Of a DNA stretch of 64,000 bases, positions 15,701 to 22,993 are shown one piece after another. Every line of letters begins with the position of its first letter. The first letter of the stretch is position 1. The translations under genes and the position numbers were made by a program. Under the pieces are notes generated by a model. The model worked only from the letters and a program-made list of their open reading frames with translations, was not told where the DNA came from and did no database searches. Source of the DNA: Bog-756 sp963777665 (GTDB lineage: Bacteria; Actinomycetota; Acidimicrobiia; Acidimicrobiales; RAAP-2); assembly GCA_963777665.1 (NCBI GenBank), contig CAVZRJ010000004.1, forward strand, positions 186,001 through 250,000, written 5' to 3'.

Positions 15701-16669
15701 TCAGTGGGCGGCGATGACAGCGATGAAGTCGCGCGTCCAACCCAGCTGATACTGATCGGCCGGCCGGTTCTGGCCGGGGATCATGGCGACCAGGGGTGCG
15801 CCCCCGCTCGGTGCCGCATCGGCCTGTACCCATTCAGGATTGATGTCGAGTTGCATGGCATTGACTGCGCCCGCGTCCACCAGGGCGGCGGCCAGATCGG
15901 TAGGGGTCAGCGACATTCCGCCAGCGTAGAGAATGTCACCCTGCGAATCCTGTCCCAGACCGCTCCGGGCCACCGCGGGGCCCGGGCCGAGCATCGCACC
16001 CCATGCCGCGGCGTCACCGACCGTCGAGCTGGCCACCCCGCCGCTGACCAGTGGAGGCAGGTTCTGCCGGACACTCTGCACCTGCTCGCCAAGCGCGGGC
16101 AGCCCGGCACCCCAGACGCCGATGTGGGTCGCGCCGTTAGCGTCGATCACGAAGCTGGCCAAGCCGTTAGCGAGGGGGTTCAGCACGTCGCCGTCGAGCT
16201 CAAAACCGCCGGCCTGCGACGACTCCTTGAAGCCGCCGTTGAATGCGGCCAGGAGCAGCGGGGCCTCGCCCGGGCCGATCGAAGCTCCGCTGTCGGCGGG
16301 GATGACTGCGCTACCAACAGTGGGATCGGTTGTCCCGACATGGAGGTCGAACCGGACGTACCCCGAGCGGAACCGGATGACGGTCACGGCCCCTCCGAGT
16401 GGTCCGGTGATCGTTCGCTCATCGATGGCGATGCCGATGGACTCCCGGCTGACAGGAGTCCACCCTGGCTGATCCGTCGTTGTGGTGGTCGGAGGAACGG
16501 TCGTGGAGGTGACCGGCGTCTGGCGGTGCACCGCTTCGTGCCCGGGTTTGGCAGCGAACGGACCAGCGGTCCCGGATTGCGTTCCCGAAGCGCAACCCGA
16601 CGCGAGCAGAGTCAGCACCGCAGCAAGGCACAAGGAACGGAGAGGTCTACGCCCCCTTCGGCGATCCAC
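15701..16669 (-). CDS. NAGPA-like phosphodiester glycosidase lipoprotein, cassette copy B (paralogue 3)
   Basis: About 322 residues from a GTG at 16669 preceded by AAGGAG. Signal VDRRRGRRPLRSLCLAAVL with lipobox-like LLASGC, a linker with TSTTVPPTTTTTDQPGW that is some 26 residues longer than in copy A, then the conserved domain (LLAAFNGGF, SVRQNLPPLVSGG, GLGQDSQGDILYAGGMS, MQLDINPEW). The frame is open to an ATG at 16723, which would add 18 residues before the basic region. Same predicted role as paralogue 2. Most residues of the catalytic domain are identical between copies 2 and 3, whereas paralogue 1 (6048-7142) is far more distant, so the cassette duplication is recent. Confidence 0.77.
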   Translation of the reverse strand: MDRRRGRRPLRSLCLAAVLTLLASGCASGTQSGTAGPFAAKPGHEAVHRQTPVTSTTVPPTTTTTDQPGWTPVSRESIGIAIDERTITGPLGGAVTVIRFRSGYVRFDLHVGTTDPTVGSAVIPADSGASIGPGEAPLLLAAFNGGFKESSQAGGFELDGDVLNPLANGLASFVIDANGATHIGVWGAGLPALGEQVQSVRQNLPPLVSGGVASSTVGDAAAWGAMLGPGPAVARSGLGQDSQGDILYAGGMSLTPTDLAAALVDAGAVNAMQLDINPEWVQADAAPSGGAPLVAMIPGQNRPADQYQLGWTRDFIAVIAAH

Positions 16670-16754
16670 TTGCTCCTTCTTGCTGCATCTCCCTAGTTCA
16701 GCGAGCCAGGAGGGGTCCTTCACCGTCGCGGCGACACCCCGGTGGCCCGTGACT

Positions 16755-18365
16755 TCAGCCAGAGAAGTGCGGCAGCGTCACCCACGACAGCCGGCCCGGC
16801 TCGTGGTGCACGGCCTGGTCGGCGGCCCGCAAGGTGGTGGCAGTGGCAGGCGGCTCTCCAGTGCCGAGATTGCGCGCGTAGACGGGATGGGCGCCGCTGG
16901 AGACCTGGACCCGCAGGCGGTGGCCGGGGGCGAAGGTGTGTCCTACCGGCCACAGGACCACCGCCACCGTGAACGTCTGGTCCGGGTTCCGGTGGATGGA
17001 CGCCGGATCGAAGCGCTGCAGGCCGTCGCACACGTTGACGGACCGGCCGTCGGGGGACACATCGCAGACCCGGACGAAGAAGTCGGTGTGGTCCAAGCTC
17101 GAGCTCACGTGCAGCTCCGCCTCCACCGGACCGATGAGCTCGAGGGGCTCGCCCAGCTCGTCGGATGTGTAGACCAGGACGTCGGAGCGCGCCTCCAGGG
17201 GACGGTTGTCGACGGTTCCCCCGGTGAGCATGCCGATGCCGCCCAGCGACGGCGTCGGGTCAGCGGGGTCGTAGCGGTAACGGTCGGGGTCCGACGGTGC
17301 CGCCGGCGGGACGGGCGCCAGGTGACCTCCGGCATGGAGGTACCAGCGGGTCGGCCCCGAGGGCGGGGGCCAGTCAGGCAGGTCGCGCCAGCGCCCGCCT
17401 TCGCCCTGGACGTGGACCTTCACCGGGGTGGGGCCGAGGAGCCCCTCCCGGCCGAGCAGCCAGGTGTCGAACCAGTCCAGTGGAGCGTCGGTCATGCCAC
17501 CCTCCCCGCCTCCGGCGAGGTGTCCGCCGGCGCCGATGCGCAGCTGCACGGGGCCGGGCGACGCGCGGAGGACGGCGTAGTCCTCCAGCACGCCGGGCAG
17601 CGGGTAGTCGTTCCAGCCGTCGACGAGAAGGGTCGGCACCGTCCATCCCGCCAGCAGGGACCGGAAGTTCACCGGGTCCCAGAAGGCATCGCCGGCGCCG
17701 CCATGAGCGAGCTGGTCCCGGTACAGCTGCAGGTCGACGCCGGTGAGCCTGTTGATCACCTCACCGAGAGGGAGGTGGTCGAAACCCGCCTTCAGCTCGG
17801 TCATGCGCTGCTCGATGCCCTCCGGGGAGATGTCGGTGGTGGGGACAGCGTCGGTCCGCTTGTTGAACTGAGTGGCGCCCACGTCCCAGGGGATGATCAC
17901 CTCGAGAGCCAGCGAATCCCCCGGATACCACGAGTAGGCCCGCATCGACGTCGACAGGGCGACGGCCATGGCCTTGAGGTGCGGCGGCTTCGTGGAAGCC
18001 AGCGCCCACTGGGTGAAGCCCATGTAACTCGCGCCGAACGTGCCCATGCTGCCGTTGAACCACGCCTGGGAGCCGATCCAGTCGGCGGTGTCCCGCCCGT
18101 CCCCGGCTTCCGCGAAGTAGCTATGGGTACCACCCGACCCGTCAGTGCCCCGGCACGCCTGCAGGACGTACCGGTAACCGCGGGCTGCGAACTCCGGGCC
18201 CATGGCCGACGCGAAGTTGGCCCTGCCGTAGGGCGTGCGCTCCAGGATGGTGGGAGCGTCATCGACGCCGACGGGGTGGTAGACGTCGGCGAGCAGCACC
18301 GTCCCATCCGAGACAGTGACCTTGACGTCACGCTCGACCTCGACTTCGTTGGTGCGCTTGCGCAT
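16755..18365 (-). CDS. CocE/NonD-family (X-Pro dipeptidyl-peptidase S15-like) hydrolase
   Basis: A 536-residue serine hydrolase. The alpha/beta-hydrolase domain opens with VKVTVSDGTVLLADVYHP and ERTPYGR, has the nucleophile elbow GASYMGFTQW (Ser113), the acid region LLVDGWNDYPLPG and the catalytic His in GAGGHLAGGGE. The C-terminal third (from about residue 330) is the jelly-roll X-Pro_dipeptidyl-pept C domain (LEARSDVLVYTSDELGEPLELIGPVEAELHV region). Family members hydrolyse acyl esters or amides such as cocaine, glutaryl-cephalosporin or Xaa-Pro peptides; the substrate here is unknown. The ATG at 18365 directly precedes the conserved start. No signal peptide, so cytoplasmic. Monocistronic, divergent from the aldo/keto reductase. 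Confidence 0.9.
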   Translation of the reverse strand: MRKRTNEVEVERDVKVTVSDGTVLLADVYHPVGVDDAPTILERTPYGRANFASAMGPEFAARGYRYVLQACRGTDGSGGTHSYFAEAGDGRDTADWIGSQAWFNGSMGTFGASYMGFTQWALASTKPPHLKAMAVALSTSMRAYSWYPGDSLALEVIIPWDVGATQFNKRTDAVPTTDISPEGIEQRMTELKAGFDHLPLGEVINRLTGVDLQLYRDQLAHGGAGDAFWDPVNFRSLLAGWTVPTLLVDGWNDYPLPGVLEDYAVLRASPGPVQLRIGAGGHLAGGGEGGMTDAPLDWFDTWLLGREGLLGPTPVKVHVQGEGGRWRDLPDWPPPSGPTRWYLHAGGHLAPVPPAAPSDPDRYRYDPADPTPSLGGIGMLTGGTVDNRPLEARSDVLVYTSDELGEPLELIGPVEAELHVSSSLDHTDFFVRVCDVSPDGRSVNVCDGLQRFDPASIHRNPDQTFTVAVVLWPVGHTFAPGHRLRVQVSSGAHPVYARNLGTGEPPATATTLRAADQAVHHEPGRLSWVTLPHFSG

Positions 18366-18663
18366 GGCAACCCCTTCGCCACCGTCGCCCCCCGATGGCC
18401 GGCGACGGACCTGACTCTATGTCAGGTATCGTTGGCCTGGACGCCGCCCTCCGGGCGCCAAGCGGGCCTGAGCCGGCAGCTCACTCCAACGGGGTATGAG
18501 ACGGTTCCTCAACCCTGGGAACGCCCCGACCCCGGCGGGTCGGGTACGCATCGGGTCGGCCATCGCCCCCAATCTGGCCTCCGCCCGGCCGGACGGGGCG
18601 GGACACCGGGAGGAGTCGGTACTGTCGGAGCGCTGCTCAGGGGACGCGAGGAGTGGAACGATC
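18366..18663. other. Divergent intergenic region (CocE hydrolase / aldo-keto reductase)
   Basis: About 300 bases between divergent start codons. The reductase frame stays open upstream to 18496 but a GAGGAG ribosome site before the ATG at 18664 and the conserved MKHVKLG opening place the start there. The CTGACTCTATGTCAGG stretch near 18410-18425 contains an imperfect palindrome and might be an operator; no clear promoter hexamers are seen. Confidence 0.35.
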
Positions 18664-19641
18664 ATGAAGCACGTCAAGCTGGGGAACCTCGAAGTCTCCC
18701 GCATCGGCCTGGGGACGATGGGCATGTCCACCGCGTACACCGGGGCCGGTGAGGATGATGCGGAGTCCATCCGCACCATCCACCGAGCACTCGAGCTCGG
18801 GGTGACCCTGATCGACACCGCCGAGATCTATGGGCCCTATCGGAACGAGGAGCTCGTCGGCCAGGCCATCGGCGGCCGGCGCGACCAGGTGGTGTTGGCC
18901 ACCAAGTTCGGCATGGTCTCCCACGCCGGCGATGGTCCCGGCACCCTCGACAGTTCTCCGGCGAACATCCGCACTGCCCTCGCGGGCTCCCTCCAGAGGC
19001 TCGGCGTCGACCACATCGACCTCTACTACCAGCATCGGGTCGACCAGAAGGTGCCCATCGAGGACACGGTGGGAGCGCTCGCCGAATTGGTCGCCGAGGG
19101 CAAGGTCCGCTACATCGGGCTCTCGGAAGCGGGAGCCGACACCATCCGCCGGGCCCATGCCGTTCACCCGATCACCGCGCTGCAGACCGAGTACTCACTG
19201 TGGACCCGGGACCCCGAGGCCAGGATGCTGCACGTGCTGCGGGAGCTGGGCATCGGGCTGGTGGCCTACTCCCCACTGGGCCGCGGGATGCTCACCGGAG
19301 CGGTGCGCTCGATCGACAACCTGGCGGATTCGGACTTCCGCAAGTCCAACCCGCGGTTCAGCACTGAGAACTTTCAGCACAATCTGAGCAGTGCCGAGGA
19401 GGTCCAGTCCATCGCCGAAGAGGTCGGGTGCACGCCGGCACAGGTCTCGCTGGCCTGGCTGCTCGCCCAGGGTGACGACATCGCCCCGATCCCCGGGACC
19501 AAGCGTGTGTCCCGGGTCGAGGAGAATGTCGGCGCCGACGACATCCAGCTCACGACCGACCAGCTCGGCCGCCTCGACAAGATCACCCCTGCTGCCGGCG
19601 ATCATCACAGCGAAGCACAGATGCGGCTCATCGAGCGCTGA
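18664..19641 (+). CDS. Aldo/keto reductase
   Basis: A 325-residue NAD(P)H-dependent oxidoreductase of the AKR superfamily, closest in pattern to YajO/AKR13-type enzymes. The catalytic tetrad is visible: Asp and Tyr in DTAEIYGPYRNEE, Lys in LATKFGM and His in LYYQHRVD. Nucleotide-binding segments IGLSEAGADTIRRAH, VAYSPLGRGMLTG and PIPGTKRVSRVEEN are in their usual places. Such enzymes reduce aldehydes or ketones. ATG at 18664 has a ribosome site about 11 bases upstream. It is followed after 194 bases by the encapsulated-ferritin relic in the same orientation; no functional link is evident. Confidence 0.92.
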   Translation: MKHVKLGNLEVSRIGLGTMGMSTAYTGAGEDDAESIRTIHRALELGVTLIDTAEIYGPYRNEELVGQAIGGRRDQVVLATKFGMVSHAGDGPGTLDSSPANIRTALAGSLQRLGVDHIDLYYQHRVDQKVPIEDTVGALAELVAEGKVRYIGLSEAGADTIRRAHAVHPITALQTEYSLWTRDPEARMLHVLRELGIGLVAYSPLGRGMLTGAVRSIDNLADSDFRKSNPRFSTENFQHNLSSAEEVQSIAEEVGCTPAQVSLAWLLAQGDDIAPIPGTKRVSRVEENVGADDIQLTTDQLGRLDKITPAAGDHHSEAQMRLIER

Positions 19642-19835
19642 CAGCACCTGGGACAGCGGCACAGGCGGAGCCATCCCAGTGGTTCGCGAGCTCAGCGAAT
19701 CGATGACGCTACGGCCATCGTCCTCGTGTGGAGGGCATCGCAGTGGCTTGTCGGATCTCATCAGGGCAAAATGAGCGTTCGCAGAGGCAGATCGATCACC
19801 GGAGGCTGACACACTGACGAAAGGAGACACGACTG

Positions 19836-20211
19836 GTGGCCTGTGAAGGATTCCATGAGCCAACTGAACTACTCGACGAGGCGACCATCGACCACCATCG
19901 GGCCATGACCTCATTGTGTGAGGAGCTCGAAGCAATCGACTGGTACGACCAGAGGGTGAAGGCGACATCCGATGCCAGCCTTGCTGCGAATTCTCGCGTA
20001 CAACCGTGACGACGAGAAGGAACACGCTGCGATGGTCCTCGAATGGCTGCGGCGTCGCGATCCTGCGCTTGACGCGAACCTCCGCACCTATCTGTTCACC
20101 TCCGAACCGATCACTGAGCTCGGTGAAAATGGCAGCGTCTCTGCCGACGACGCGCTGCTCGCAGACGGGTCGGGATCGCTCGGCATCGGGAGTTTGAGGG
20201 GAACCGAGTGA
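19836..20211 (+). pseudogene. Encapsulated ferritin-like protein (EncFtn) with cargo-loading peptide, frameshifted
   Basis: Two frames together give one EncFtn. From a GTG at 19836, with AAGGAG 8 bases upstream, the first frame reads FHEPTELLDEATIDHHRAM and EELEAIDWYDQRVKATSDASL, carrying the Glu residues of the ferroxidase site; it then runs off to a TGA at 20007. The next frame continues RILAYNRDDEKEHAAMVLEW and LRTYLFTSEPIT, with the second Glu/His pair, and ends in the encapsulin targeting peptide GSLGIGSLRG before the stop at 20211. One extra base in CTTGCTG near 19980 accounts for the break. Repaired, the protein would be about 125 residues and normal. In this family the decamer oxidises ferrous iron inside an encapsulin shell. 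No encapsulin gene follows: the next gene downstream is convergent and unrelated. Confidence 0.8.
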
Positions 20212-20277
20212 TGGCGCGACAGCGACCACCGAGACCCCCACTGTCCCAAGCCTCGACGATCGCCTGACCAAACGAGT

Positions 20278-20296
20278 CCTTGGCACGGCGCCAAGG
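20278..20296. terminator. Hairpin between convergent genes
   Basis: CCTTGGC at 20278-20284 and GCCAAGG at 20290-20296 form a perfect 7-bp stem with a 5-base loop, lying between the ferritin stop (20211) and the flavoprotein stop (20306). Likely a bidirectional terminator. Confidence 0.6.
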
Positions 20297-20305
20297 GTCA
20301 AGGGC

Positions 20306-21586
20306 TCACGACTTCGTGGAGCGCGAGGTGCTCGGTCGATCGGCAGGAGCCTGCAGGGGGGTCCATCCGACGAACCGGTCGGGGGACCACCGGGCGAGCT
20401 CGCCGGCCACGACGGGGTCCAGGGCCGGTCCAACAGTGAGATGTCCGGCCCCCGACGCATCGAGCATCGAGTCCGCCAGCACCGCCGCGCTCAACGGCCC
20501 GAGCAGCAGCCCCTCTGCCCCGTGACCGGTGGCTACGAAGGCGTTCGACCACCCGGGCACCGGGCCGAGCAGCGGCTTCCCGTCGGCACTGACCGGCCGG
20601 GTCCCCACACGCACCTCGACCAACTCGGCCGCACCCAATCCGGGGGCAGTCCTCAGGCACTCCCGCAGCAGCTGGTGCACCCCGTCGGCGGTCACACGGT
20701 GGTCAAACCCGGCAGCGGCCTCCATCGTCCCGCCGCAGGCCACCCGGCCGCCCGGCCAGGGGACCAGATAGAACCCGAGCACTGGCTGGACAATGGGCCA
20801 CATCGATGTATCGGCTTCCGGCAGACGCAGATGCGCGATCTGGCCTTTGAGCGGCCCGACCGGCAGGACCACCCGGAGGTCTCCCGCCAGCTCCTCGGTC
20901 CAAGCACCGCTGCAGAGGGCCACTGCCCCGGCAGGGATGTCACCTCTGTCGGTCCGCACCGCCTGCACCCGCTCCGCACCGGGACTCCCGACAATGCCGG
21001 TGACCGTAGCCTGCCGCCACCGCGCACCCCGGCGTTCGGCCGCGGCCTGCAGGACACCCCGCAGGACCCTGCCGTCCACCCGTCGGCCGTCCGGGTTGTA
21101 GAGCGCCCGCCGGACGGTGTCGAGGACCGGAAAGCGTCGGCGAGCCACTTCCGGATCCAGCTCCTCGACCCCCACGTCTCGGCCCAGAATCAGCTCCGAA
21201 GCTGCCCCCATGGTCGCGTCGTCACCGGGACGCTCGGCGACCAGCAGCGAGCCGGTCCGGGCATACCCGGTGTCGACAGCCCCGTCGGCGCCGAGCTGGT
21301 CGACCAGGCTCTCGTAGTGCCTCGCCGCGGCGTGCCCGACGGCGAAGGTGCCCGGTGCGGGGTCCAAGTTCGTCTCGGGTGAGAGGATGCCGGCCCCGGC
21401 GTCGCTGGCCCGACCCGGGTCGTGGCGGTCGACGACCACAACCGTGGCACCACGGTGCACCAGCTCGTAGGCGAGCGCCGTCCCCACCAGGCCGCCACCC
21501 ACCACCACGCAGTCCGCAGACCGGCCGCCCCGGGCTGATCGATCGCTCCCCGCGGAAGTCGTCGATGACCGTCGCCGTCGCTTCAA
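20306..21586 (-). CDS. FAD-dependent amino-acid oxidase (DAO/glycine oxidase ThiO-like)
   Basis: About 426 residues. The N-terminal dinucleotide-binding site reads DCVVVGGGLVGTALAYELVHRGATVVVVDRHD split over the usual beta-alpha-beta unit, and the C-terminal FAD contact is FVATGHGAEGLLLGP. The middle (VDGRVLRGVLQAAAERRGA, CSGAWTEELAGDLRVVLPVGPLKGQIAHL) follows the DAO family pattern seen in glycine oxidase and related deaminating oxidases. Substrate not assigned; no thi genes are near. The frame is open up to 21790, but the likely start is the TTG at 21586, which overlaps the stop of the upstream VOC gene (TTGA), giving translational coupling. The extra upstream codons overlap that gene and look non-coding. 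Confidence 0.87.
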   Translation of the reverse strand: MKRRRRSSTTSAGSDRSARGGRSADCVVVGGGLVGTALAYELVHRGATVVVVDRHDPGRASDAGAGILSPETNLDPAPGTFAVGHAAARHYESLVDQLGADGAVDTGYARTGSLLVAERPGDDATMGAASELILGRDVGVEELDPEVARRRFPVLDTVRRALYNPDGRRVDGRVLRGVLQAAAERRGARWRQATVTGIVGSPGAERVQAVRTDRGDIPAGAVALCSGAWTEELAGDLRVVLPVGPLKGQIAHLRLPEADTSMWPIVQPVLGFYLVPWPGGRVACGGTMEAAAGFDHRVTADGVHQLLRECLRTAPGLGAAELVEVRVGTRPVSADGKPLLGPVPGWSNAFVATGHGAEGLLLGPLSAAVLADSMLDASGAGHLTVGPALDPVVAGELARWSPDRFVGWTPLQAPADRPSTSRSTKS

Positions 21587-22044
21587 CGGTCGTAGGCAGC
21601 TTGCAGTGCGGCGATGTCCAGTTTGCTCATCTCCATCATGGCCTCGGTTGCCTGTTGGGCACGGATCCGATCGGAGGAACCGAGCAGCGATCCGAGAACG
21701 GTCGGTACGACCTGCCACGACAATCCGTACCGGTCCTTCAGCCAACCGCATCGTCCGGGCTCCCCTCCGTCTGCGGTCAACCGCCCCCACAGATCATCGA
21801 TCTCGCCCTGGGTATCGACGTTGACAAAGAGCGAGATCGACTCGGTGAAGCCGTCATGGACCGGGCCCCCATTGAGCAACATCAGCTTCTGGCCGCACAG
21901 CTCGACGGTTGCAGCGAAGACTGGTCCGTTGTCGGCACCTGGGCGCACGTCGGGTGCTGCGACCTCGGGGAAGATCGACGTGTAAAACGCGATCGGCTCG
22001 ACCAGATCAGTGTCGAACCACAGAAACGGCGTGATGGACGGCAT
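21583..22044 (-). CDS. VOC-family protein (PhnB-like glyoxalase fold)
   Basis: A 153-residue protein starting MPSITPFLWFDTDLVEPIAFYTSIFPE, the standard opening of the PhnB/3-demethylubiquinone methyltransferase-like VOC group, with VELCGQKLMLLNGGP and FVNVDTQGEIDDLWGRLTADGGE further on and WQVVPTVLGSLLGS near the C-terminus. These proteins bind a metal through a paired beta-alpha-beta-beta-beta fold, but many lack known enzymatic roles. ATG at 22044 is chosen over one at 22062. It is coupled to the following FAD oxidase through overlapping stop and start, so the pair is probably one operon. Confidence 0.87.
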   Translation of the reverse strand: MPSITPFLWFDTDLVEPIAFYTSIFPEVAAPDVRPGADNGPVFAATVELCGQKLMLLNGGPVHDGFTESISLFVNVDTQGEIDDLWGRLTADGGEPGRCGWLKDRYGLSWQVVPTVLGSLLGSSDRIRAQQATEAMMEMSKLDIAALQAAYDR

Positions 22045-22521
22045 CGTGGACCTCCTGAGCATCGATCATCGCCCGTGGGGGTCGACATGGGGTGGGCGAA
22101 CCTTCCCATTTTCGACGACTTCCGGCGAGAAATCTCGGAGCGATTGGGGCAGCGGACCGACGAAGGGGTCGATCGGCCGGTGATGGCGGGTTCACGCCTG
22201 GTGCAGCGCGACGCCGTCTCGATCTCATCGACAGGTATCGATTGATGACCTGACCTGGCCGGATTCCATGAACCCCTTCTGCACCCCCCAAGCCAGCTCC
22301 ACGGACCACTGGCATCGAGATCCCCTCGGCTACCACAAGGGACCTGCTCTTTCTACAGCGAATCCGTCGAAACGCCGGTTCTGGAGGGCTGCACCGACCG
22401 TATGTGCCCGAGGTGCCCCAGCCTCCTCGTGCGGCCCAAGTTCTTGCACTCCGGGTCTTCGCTGCCCTGTGGGTGACAGTGAAAATCGGCAGAGGCCTTG
22501 GACAAGACCTACGATTCAGTC
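22045..22521. other. Gene-poor stretch between divergent VOC genes
   Basis: About 477 bases without a convincing gene. A short frame at 22400 (MCPRCPSLLVRPKFL, ending PCG) faintly recalls a zinc ribbon but is only 24 codons and lacks a ribosome site. TACGAT at 22510-22515 is the probable -10 of the rightward VOC gene. Confidence 0.35.
22510..22515 (+). promoter_or_regulatory. Probable -10 element, leaderless VOC gene
   Basis: TACGAT is separated from the GTG at 22522 by exactly 6 bases, so transcription would begin at the start codon. No -35 match is visible. Confidence 0.45.
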
Positions 22522-22932
22522 GTGCGGTTCAACCACATGGAGCTGACCTTCGCCCGCGGCACCTTGACCGATCAGTTCCGCGAGGAGGTCGATGCCTTCT
22601 ACGACTCGGTGTTCGGTTGGACGGCAACTGATGCCGACGTCGTGGGTCAGCGATGCCACATCCTGCTACCCGACGCCGATCAGTTCATCCTGCTGGCCGA
22701 GAGCGGCAAGCCGATGAGCTCGCCAGGTTTCGATCATCTCGGCCTGCTCCAGGACTCGCGGATCGAAGTCGACGATCTTCTCGAGGCATGCAAGCGCTAC
22801 CGGGAGAAGGACGATCGAGTACAGATCCAGGAGTACGAGGATCTCGTGTATCCGAACCTCACGGTGCACGCGTTCTATGTGAAATATCTGCTGCCGATCT
22901 ATTTCGACGTCCAGTCGATGGATCGCTGCTGA
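22522..22932 (+). CDS. VOC-family (glyoxalase/dioxygenase fold) protein
   Basis: A 136-residue protein beginning VRFNHMELTFARGTLTDQF and containing VDAFYDSVFGWTA, QRCHILLPDADQFILLAESG, FDHLGLLQDSRIEVDDLLEACKRY and the C-terminal strand VHAFYVKYLLPIYFDVQ. This is a single VOC domain with the HME opening and the FDHLG second-half motif where metal ligands sit in the family. The GTG at 22522 is preferred because it starts the conserved region and lies 6 bases after a -10-like TACGAT; a TTG at 22498 is possible. Role unknown. Convergent with the arylsulfatase gene. Confidence 0.8.
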   Translation: MRFNHMELTFARGTLTDQFREEVDAFYDSVFGWTATDADVVGQRCHILLPDADQFILLAESGKPMSSPGFDHLGLLQDSRIEVDDLLEACKRYREKDDRVQIQEYEDLVYPNLTVHAFYVKYLLPIYFDVQSMDRC

Positions 22933-22993
22933 CCGGTCCCTCACGTGTGGCAGTTGAGTCAGGGGTCGATGTCCGGGCTGCGTGGACTGCCCG

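Noticed and set aside
16482..18752. A 756-codon frame antisense to the CocE-like hydrolase
   Set aside because: No recognisable domains. The opposite strand has a complete serine hydrolase with its catalytic residues.
22400..22474. Short frame MCPRCPSLLVRPKFL ending PCG, reminiscent of a zinc ribbon
   Set aside because: Only 24 codons, one C-x2-C pair plus a single late Cys, no ribosome site and no neighbouring gene to support it.
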